Shown here in pieces: positions 43,301-53,200 of a stretch of 64,000 nucleotides of DNA. The notes under the pieces were generated by a model. That model saw only the letters and a list, made by a program, of their open reading frames with translations, was not told the DNA's origin and did no database searches. Every line of letters starts with the position of its first letter. Position 1 is the first letter of the stretch. This DNA comes from Notamacropus eugenii (Eukaryota; Chordata; Mammalia; Diprotodontia; Macropodidae), in contig NC_092875.1 of assembly GCF_028372415.1 (NCBI RefSeq), positions 354,632,233 through 354,696,232 of the forward strand. The letters run 5' to 3'. A program made the translations under genes and the position numbers.

Positions 43301-44171
43301 ACATCTAAATATTTTTTTTTAGAAATTACTTTTTTTTGACATTTTTATTTTTTTAAATTAATTTATTTTGTTTTCAACATTCATTTCCACAAAATTTTGA
43401 GTTCCAAATTTTCTCCCCATCTCTCCCCTCCCCCCACCCCAAAACACTGAGCATTCTGATTACCCCTATCACCAATCTGCCCTCCTTTCTAACATCCCTC
43501 CCTTCCCTTATCCCCATCTTCTCTTTAGTCCTGTAGGGCAAGATAAATTTCTGTACCCCATATTTCTTATTTTCCAGTTGTATGAAAGAACGATACTCAA
43601 CACTTGTGCCTAAAACTTTGAGTTCCAGCTTCTCTTTTCCTCCCTCCCCACCCATCCCCACTAAGAAGGCAAGCAACTCAATATAGGCTATATATGTGTA
43701 GTTTTGCAAATGACTTCCATAATAGTCATGTTGGGTAAGACTAACTATATTTTACCTCCTCCATCCTATCCTGCCCCCCATTTCTTCTATTCTCTCTTTT
43801 GACCTTGTCCCTCCCCAAGAATGTTTATTTCTAATTGCTCCCTCCTCTCATTTACCCTCCTTTCCATCATCCCCCCCCAACCTTCTTATCCCTTTTTCCC
43901 CTACTTTCCTGTATTGTAAGATAGGTTTTCATACCAAATTGAGTGTGCATTTTATTCCTTCCTTGAGCCAAATGTGATGAGAGTAAGCTTCACTTTTCCC
44001 TCTAACCTCCCCCCTTTTCCCCTCCACTGAAAAGATTTTTTCTTGCCTCTTTTATGAGAGATAATTTGCCCCATTCCATTTTTCCCTTTCTCCTCCCAAT
44101 ATATTCCTTTCTCACCCCTTAATTTTATTTTTTTAGATATTATCCTTTCCTATTTAACTCACCCTCTACTC

Positions 44172-44202
<31 letters not shown>

Positions 44203-47200
44203 ATATAATCCCTCCCACTACCCAGATATTAGAAAAGTTTCAAGAGTTATAGATATTGTCTTTCCATGTAGGAATGTAAACAGTTCAACTTTAGTAAGTC
44301 CCTTATGATTTCTTTTTCCTTTTTCTGCTTCTCTTGATTCTTGTGTTTGAAAGTCAGATTTTCTTTTCAGCTCTGGTCTTTTCATCAGGAATGCTTGAAA
44401 GTCCTCTATTTCACTGAATGATGATTTTTTTCGCCTGAGGTATTATATTCAGTTTTGCTGGGTAGATGATTCCTGGTTTTAATCCTAGTTCCTTTGACTT
44501 CTGAAATATTCCACATTCCAAATTTCACATTCCACACCTTTCAATCTCTTAATGTAGAAGATGCTAGATCTTGGGTTATCCTGATTGTATTTCCACAATA
44601 CCTGAATTGTTTCTTTCTAGCTGCTTGCAATATTTTCTCCTTGACCAGGGAACTCTGGAATTTGGCCACAATGTTCCTAGGAGTTTCTATTTTCAGATCT
44701 CTTTCAGGAGGTAATCGGTGGATTCTTTCAATATTTATTTTTACCTCTGGTTCCAGAATATCAGGGCAGTTTTCCTTGATAATTTCATGAAAGATGATGT
44801 CTAGGCTCTTTTTTGGATCATGGCTTTCAGGTAGTCCCATAATTTTTAAATTATCTCTGCTGGATCTATTTTCAAGGTCAGTTGTTTTTCCAATGAGATA
44901 TTTCACATTTTCTTCTATTTTTTCATTCTTTTGGTTTTGTTTTGTGATTTCTTGGTTTCTCATAAAGTCGTTAGCTTCCTTCTGTTCCTTCTAATTTTTA
45001 AAAAACTATTTTCTTCAGTGAGCTTTTGAATCTCCTTTTCCATTTGGCTAATTTTGCTTTTTAAAGCATTCTTCTCATCGGCTTTTTTAACCTCTTTTTC
45101 CAATTGAGTTACCCTATTTTTAAAGGTATTATTTTCTTCAGCATTTTTTTGGGTTTCCTTTAGCAAGCTGTTGACTTACTTTTCATGCTTTTCTTGCACC
45201 TCTCTTCCCAATTTTTCCTCCACCTCTCTTACTTGATTTTCAAAATTCTTTTTGAGTTCTTCCATGGCCTGAGACCATTGAATATTTATTTTGGATGTTT
45301 GGAATATGGAAGCCTTGTCTTTCCTTGATGGTAAGCATTGTTCTTCCTCATCTGAAAGGATGGGAGAATATACCTGTTCACCAAGAAAGTAACCTGCTGT
45401 AGTCTTATTTTTTTCCCCTTTTTTGGGCATTTTCCCAACCAGTTACTTGACTTTTGGGTTCTTTGTCAAGAGTAAGGTATACTCTGGGGACCTGTAAGAT
45501 CTCAGTTCCTCCAAGGTGGCACAATCAAGCCTGCACACTGATCTGGGATCAACCAGAAACCTTTTGTGCCCAGAATCTGTGAGTAGTAGAATTTCCTCTC
45601 CACAACCACCCCGCCTCCAGTTTCACCATGCTAGTACTAAGGGCTGAGATTCAGATCAGCTGCTCAATTCCCCCAGGGGTTTTAGGTGGGGGCAGCGCCG
45701 CCACTCAGGGCTGAGGTGCAGATCAGCTGCTTAATTTCCCCAGGGGCTTTATGATGAAACTTCCAACAATGGATGCAGGCTGCTGCCTGCCACCACCACC
45801 CCCTAGGGCCGGAGCTATGGGAGGACCCTGCTCCTTTCTTGGCCAGCTGAAAAAGCCCTCTCACTGAACTTCAGCACCTGTGGTTTGAGGGATCTGAGCT
45901 GCCACTGGGGATTTTGCCCCTGAGACCTGGTCCAGCCCTGCTCCTCCCAGTGCCATGGGGCCAAGCTTGGGCTGTGCTTCTCTCTGCGTCTGGTGCAACA
46001 GACCTTCCCTGTTGGCCTTCCAGGTCACTCTGGGCTAGAAGTCTCCTGCACTCCATTGTTCTGTGGCTTCTGCTGTTCTAGAATTTGTTGAGTCATTCTT
46101 TACAGATATTTTATGGGCTGTGGGGAAAGACCTAGAGTGTTTGCCTCTTTCTACTTTGCCATCTCGGCTCTGCTCCCCTCATCTACATATTTAAAAGAAA
46201 AGTTAAATTGAGGAGAAATAAATAGCAAATCTGTAATAGTAAGGGACCTCTATGTATCTTTTATACATAGACAAATGTAACAAAAAGATAAACAAGAAGA
46301 CCCTGACTAGAACTTTAAAATTTATATGAGGTGAGAGATCTTTGATGATTAGTGAATGAAAACAGCAAGGCATTTGTATACCTTTCAACTGTGCTTGTCA
46401 CTTTTACAAAAATTGAGCATAAGTTAAGGTACAAAAACCTCACAAATGAATGCAGAAACAAATGCTAAATGGTTCCTTAAGTGAACACAATAAAATAAAA
46501 ATTATACTAAAGGGCCTTTGCAGAAAGAAAAAATTAATTGAAAACTAAATAACTCAGTCCTAAAAAACTGAAGAGTCAATGAACAAAACATAGAAACAGT
46601 AGAAAATTTTATCAAAGAAAATGACATCAAAACAGCAAAATTTATAGTATACAGCTAAAACAATTCTTAGGGGAAATAGATATCTCTAAAAACTTTCATC
46701 AGTAAAGGAAAGATTAATTAATTAGGCATGCAGCTACAAAAACTAAGAAAACAACAAATCAAACGCCTTGACTAAACACCAAATAAAAATTCTGAAAATC
46801 AAAGAAGCAATTAACTAAATTGAAAGCAAAAACAAACAAAAAACTTTTAATTGATAAATAAAACTAAGTGCTAGCTTTAAAAAAATAATAAAATAGATAA
46901 ACAGTTAATTTGATTTAAAAATCTGACTGAAAGAGCAAGCTATTCTTATCAAAAATGAAAATGAAAGATCCACAATTGAGGAAGTAAAAATGACTGTCAG
47001 AAACTATTTTGACCAATCACATGCCAACGTAACTGATGCTGTAGATGAAGTTAATGAATACTAGAGAATATATAACATGCCAACTTACCAAAAGAAAAAA
47101 ATACAGATTATTTAAATAGCCCAGTATCAGAAAAATAAATTAGCAGCATCAAAAATTTGAAAGTTGGACTCATGACTATTGAAGAAATAGAAGAAATTGT

Positions 47201-50200
47201 TAGGAGCTGTTTTGCTTAGTTATATAACTATAAAACTGACAATCTAAATGAAGTGTATTAATATGAATATAATAAATATATCAATAACATATCAATAAAT
47301 ATATGAATATATTCACATAAATTGCCCAGATTAGTGTAACAAGACAGGAAATAGAGGACTTAATAGCCCAATCTCAGAAAAAGAGATTGAGCAGTCCATT
47401 AATGAGCTCAAAGAAAGAAACCCAATGACCAGACAAATTTGCAAATGAATTTTACCAAACATTTTAAAGAATGATTAATTCCAGTATATAAAAACCACTT
47501 GAAAAAATAAGAAAAGGGGAGCTCCTACTTCTTTCTATGATACAAATGTGGTCTTGATCCCAAACCAAGGAAGAGAGATAAACAGACCAGTATCCCTAAT
47601 GAATATTGATGCATAATTTTTTTTAGTTCATAGAATTATTTATTTTCAGCTTTCAACATTCACTTCCACAAAATTTTGAATTTCAAATTTTCTTCCCGTC
47701 TTTCTCATACCCCCTCCCTGGGACAGCATGTATTCTGATTGCCCTTTTGTCCTTTCCTTCAGTCTGCCCTCCCTTCTAACCTCCCCACCTCCCCCATCCC
47801 TTTCCCTTCTATTTTCCTGAAGGGTAAGATAGATTTCTATATCCCATTGCTTATATATCTTATTTCCTAGTTGCATGTAAAAACAAGCACTAACATTCAT
47901 TTTCAAAGCTTTGAGTTCCACATTCTCTCTCTTCCCCTCTCCTCACCCACCTATATTGAGAAGGCAAGCAATTCAATAAAGGTTGTACATGTGTGGTCAT
48001 GCAAAACACTTCGATAATAGTGATGTTGTGAAAGACTAACTATGTTTCCCTCTATCCTGTCCCTCCCTCCATTTATTCAATTCTCTCCTTTGATCTGTCC
48101 CTCTACCAAAGTGTTTGCTTTCCCCCTTCCCTCCTTCCCCCCTGCTTTCCTTTAGGGTAAGATAAACTTCCATACCCAATTGAGTGTGTATTTTATTCCC
48201 TCCTGAAGTCAAATCCAGTGAAAGGAGGGTTCACTTATTCCCTCTTACCTTCCCTTGCTTCCCCTGCATTGCAAAAACTTTTTCTTGCCTCTTTTATGTG
48301 AGGTGACTTACTACATTCTACCTCTCCCTTTCTTTTTTCTTCTAGTATACTACTCTCAATTCTTAACTTTCTTTTTTAGATATAATCCCTTCATATTCAG
48401 CTCACTTTGTGCGTGCACTCTTTCTCTCTCTCTCTCTCTCTTTCTCTCTCTCAGGAAATATTTTGTAACCTGCAACTTTGCCAAAGTTGTGTATTATTTC
48501 AAGTAATTTTTTAGGTGATTCTCCAGGATTCTCTTAGTATATCATGATATCATCTGCAAAGAGGACAACTTAGTTTCTTCTTTGCCTGTTCTAATTCCTT
48601 CAATTTCTTTTTCTTCTCTTATTGCTACAGCTAGCATTTCTAATACCATACTGAATAACAGTGGTGTTAATGGACATCTTTATTTCACCCTGATCTCATT
48701 GGAAATGCATTTAACTTATCCCTATTGCATATAATGCTTGTTGATGGTTTTAGGTAGATACTGCTTATTATTTTATGGAAAGTTCCACTTATTCCTATGC
48801 TCTCCAGTGTTTTCAATAGGAAATTTATTTTATCAAGAACTTTTACTGCATCTATTGAAATAATCATGTGGCTTCTGCTAGTTTTGTTGTTGATATGATC
48901 GATAATGTTCATACTTTTCCTAATATTGAATCCATTCTAATTTTTAAAGAGTTATTTTCTTCAATGAGCTTTTGGACCTCTTTTTCCATTTGGCTCATTC
49001 TGCTTTTTAAGGTATTCTTCTCCTCATTGGCTTTTTTGACCTCTTTTGCCATTTGGGTTAGTCTAATTTTAAAGGTGTTATTTCCTTCAGTATTTTTTTT
49101 GAGTTTCCTTTAGCAAGCTGTTGACCCCTTTTTCATGATTTTCTTGTATCACTCTCATTTCTCTTCCCAATTTTTTCTTTCCTCTTACTTCATTTTCAAA
49201 ATCCTTTTTGAGCTCTTCCATGGCCTGAGACCAATTCATATTTTTTTTAGAGGCTTTGGATATAGGAGCTTTGGCTTTATTGTCTTCTTCTGACTCTATG
49301 TTTTGATCTTCGTCACCAATGATGTAAGAAAATACCTCTTTGCTGAGAAAGTAAGAATCTATAGTTGGTTTCTGCCAGGCCTGTGGGCTACCCGAGTCTT
49401 CTTACCTCACCTCCCGAGGTCTTCGGCTGGCCAAGCCGGATGCTCGTATGAGAGAAAGGATGTTCCAGAGTCGAACAAGAGTTGAGCTTTATTCAGGGTT
49501 CTGGTTACAAGTGCAGGGGAATTCTTCCTTAGGAGGGAGCGAAGAATCTCCCAAGGAGGCAAAGATCTTACAATAAGAGATTGGAAGTAGAAGTGTAAGT
49601 GGGGAGAGAGAGGGAGGGGAGAGAGGAGAGAGGAAAAGCGGAGCCTTGTGTCCTCACACGTGGCCCCTCCGCCCAAGAGAGCTTTCAGGCTTTCCTGACC
49701 CTACTTAAGCTCTCCCGTCGCGTAGTTTTCACGTCAATACCGAGCCTGCTAGGTAACTAGGTATGCCCAGATCCGGGACAATCTCGAGGGCGGGGAGAGC
49801 TCTCTCCCATCACGTTTCTCACGGGAAGAGGCGGAAATACACGAGATAGCTCGGTTCACCTCGATTCCCAGTCGTTTCCTGGGGGGCCTCGTGAGAACTC
49901 TAAGATTTAGAAGTTCCCACCTTTACCTGCCTGAAACCGCCCACACGGAATTGAGCTTCTAATCCCAGCAGGTTTCTTTCCCCCACTTGCTGCCACACGC
50001 ACCTGCCGTGGCTCATTTTCCCAGCAAATTATTTGACTTTTGAGCTTTGTGAAGTGGAGGATTCCAGAAGCAGCCTCTGCTTCAGCAGTGGCTGCAGCCA
50101 CCCTGAGGCTGGGCCAGGGCTGGGGCTAGGGCTGGACCATGCCTGCCTCTCAGCTAGGTGAGAGAACTTTTCCATTGACCTTTGAAGCTGTCTTTAGCAT

Positions 50201-53200
50201 ATGTGGGTTGAGAAGTCAGGAATCCACAGCAACCACTGTTGATTCCATCCCCTTAAGGCCTGCTCCCTCTCAGTCTGAGCCTGTGTGACCAAATGCACTC
50301 CACTCCCAGCCTCGTGTGATACACCCTTCCTGTCTACCTTCCAGATTGTCTTGACCTGGAAATTTGCTTTAGTTTGTCATTTTGTGACTTCTGCTGCTCT
50401 AGAATTTGTTTAGAGTCATTTTTTTACAGGTTTGTTGAAGAGTTTTGGGGGAGAGCTGTAGCAGGTCTCTGCTTCTACTCCTCCATCTTGGCTCTGCTCC
50501 CTTGATGCATAATTTTTCAATACAGTATTTAAGCCAGGAGACCACAGCAACAAATCTCAAAGGTAATACACTATTACCTGACCAAATTTATATCAAGAAT
50601 GCAATAGTTCAGTATTAGTTAAACTGTAAACAGAATTGGCCATATTACTAACAAGAACAACAAAAATGTGATTTTATCAATAGATTCAGAAACAATTTTT
50701 AACAAGATACAAAATTAATCCTGTTAAAAATTCTAGAAAGCATAGGAATATACAGATCTTTCTTTAATTTCAGTAATATCTGTCAAAAACAAAGAGCCAA
50801 CATTATCTGTAATAGAAATAAGCTGGTGGCTTGCAAGAAAATCAGAGATGAAACAGGGGTGTCCATTATCACCATTATTATTCAAACAGAGCTAGAAATT
50901 CTGGCTATATCAGTAAAACAGAAAGAAATTAAGGAAGTATGCATAGGCAAAGAGAAAACAAAATTATGACTTTTGCAGATGATTTGATGATTTGCTTTGA
51001 AAGCTCTAGAGTCAGCTTTAAAGAAAGGTTAATTGAAACAATTAACCAGCAAAGTTGCAGGATATAAAACCCACATAAATTATCAACATTTCTATGTATT
51101 ACCAACAATCACAGTGGTCAATCACAATTTCAGAGAAATCAAGATGTTACCCACCTCCTAACAGATGATGAACCTAGAATACAGATATATTTGGACATGG
51201 CTACTGAAGGAATTTGCTTTCTTTGACTATACATGTTTTTAACAGCGATTTTGTTTTTCTTTTTCAATTGGGGGGGAGGGAGGAGCTGAGAAGGAGATAG
51301 TACAGACTTGAAATTTTTAAAAACTTAATTTTTTCCCCCCAAACATATCATTGGCTTTCTCTTCTATATCCTCCCTCCCATTGAAAAAAAGGGGGAAGGG
51401 TAAACCTTTGTAGTAAGTATATATAGTCAACAAAAGAAATTCCTACATTGCCCATAAGCCTGAAAATGTATGTCTTATTCTGCACCTTGAGTCTCTCACC
51501 TCTCTCACCTCTCTGTCAGGAGGTGGGTGGCATACAGAACTTGTAGTTGGTCTGTGACTCATGACATTCTTCATTTAGTCATGAACTTTTCCCTTTTTCA
51601 TAGCTGTGAAAGATATATTCTTCCTTGCTTCTCTAATTTAGTCATGATATGACCTTTTGTATCTAAGTTACATTCATTTGGAGATTGTTATGACATACAG
51701 CGTGAGATTTTGACTTGTATCTAACCACTTCCAAGTTCTTAATAATTTGTATCAAATTGTGGGCTCCTCCCTCAGTAGTTGAGGTTTATCTAACACCATG
51801 CTACTATGTATGTGTTGTTTATCTAATATGCTCCACTGATTTCTGTTTCTTAACCAGAACTATCATTTACTTCAGCTTCATAGAAGACATCGGATCTGAT
51901 TTGCATAGACCTCGCCTTTCCACTTAAAAAAAATGTATTTGTTACTGGATGTTGTAGAACAATAACAAACTTAATCTAAGGAAAAACTTCTAACAATTAG
52001 TGCTTTCCCAAAAGGGAATGGGCATATTTGACAGTGAGTAGTTTTCTCCTCATTGGACATCTGCAGGCAGAGTCAGGATGACCACTTGTTCAAATTCTTG
52101 TTCAAATATGAATTGAACTAGATTGCCTCTGAGATTTCTTCCAACTGTGAAATTATGTGATTCTGTGACATTCTGTTTTGTTTTTGTGTGTCATCCGTAC
52201 TTTTCTGTAATTGAGTTGGATATCCTTTCCACAATGTACTACATCCTACCTGTTTAAGAGATGATAAAGCAACTCTGTTTTCTCTCATTAGCTACATGAC
52301 AGTAATTGTTGTATCTCTTTCGTCTTTCTGTATTAAGTACTGGTCATCTTTCAGTATCCAAGGTAAAACTGTGCTCAGAAATGCAAATAAATGGTCCTAA
52401 ATGTACTTATGGAGTGAAGAAGTCAAAGCTGAGAATCTTTGCTCTATTTCAGAAGGGCTATTAATATAATAGCTCTTCTAGTATCCAAATGTTGTTAACT
52501 TTATTTCACAGAGGCTAAACTTACATCCTGTTTTGTAATATTTTATTTGCTCACTTAACCTAAAAGCAGCAACATGTTTTTGGCACATAGTCATTACTAA
52601 TTTTTTTCTGTTGTACTTAGCACCTTGAGAGGCATCCTGCCTTAATGGATTAGGATCAGGGCTTAGACCTAGGTTCAAGTCCTCCTTTGACACTTACTGG
52701 TTGTATGATCCTAGGAAAGCTATTTAGCTTCTCAGTGTTTTAGGCTATGTGTGTCCAACAAGAGGGCCATGTGCGACCCCCACCCTTCCAAGTGCTGCCC
52801 AAAATGTGATTGAGAAATACTTAACAAAATAGATAAAAATATAATGAAATATAGGTATTACATTTTAAAACTGTCAGTATGTGACTGGCAGGATCCTTAT
52901 ATGCAGATTAGAACCCACTGCTCTAGGCACCTGTCTAAGGTTATCAATTTCATTACTGTGGATGTGCATTAGGGGATGGAGTTTCCTCACCTTGAAGCTT
53001 GAAGTTGCTATGAGGAGCAAGGGCACTCAAAGTTCCTCCCCATAGCAATGAAATTGGAGATCTAGTCCCACTGTCTTCTTAGAGTTCCTTAGGACACTGA
53101 AATCCCTGGACTAGTCACTTAACTTCTCAGTACCCCCAAGCAACTCTGAAATACTTTGACTTGAAGAATATTTGCTGTAGAGAGGGAGTTTTCTCAAGCG

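Larger units (their letters stand above)
47622..50501 (-). mobile_element. Composite L1/HAL1 insertion with internal ORF2 fragment
   Basis: Flanked by the 16-bp repeat TTGATGCATAATTTTT (47606-47621 and 50502-50517), so the whole unit inserted at once into the older L1. In element sense: 5' end near GGAGCAGAGCCAAGATGGAG (about 50500), 5' UTR, the ORF1 N-terminal half (about 49370-48930), then an abrupt switch to L1 ORF2 reverse-transcriptase sequence (about 48930-48460), a CT/GA microsatellite, and the HAL1-type 3' region to 47622. The ORF1 C-terminal half is missing. The solo LTR at 49373-49970 was added later. Confidence 0.8.
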
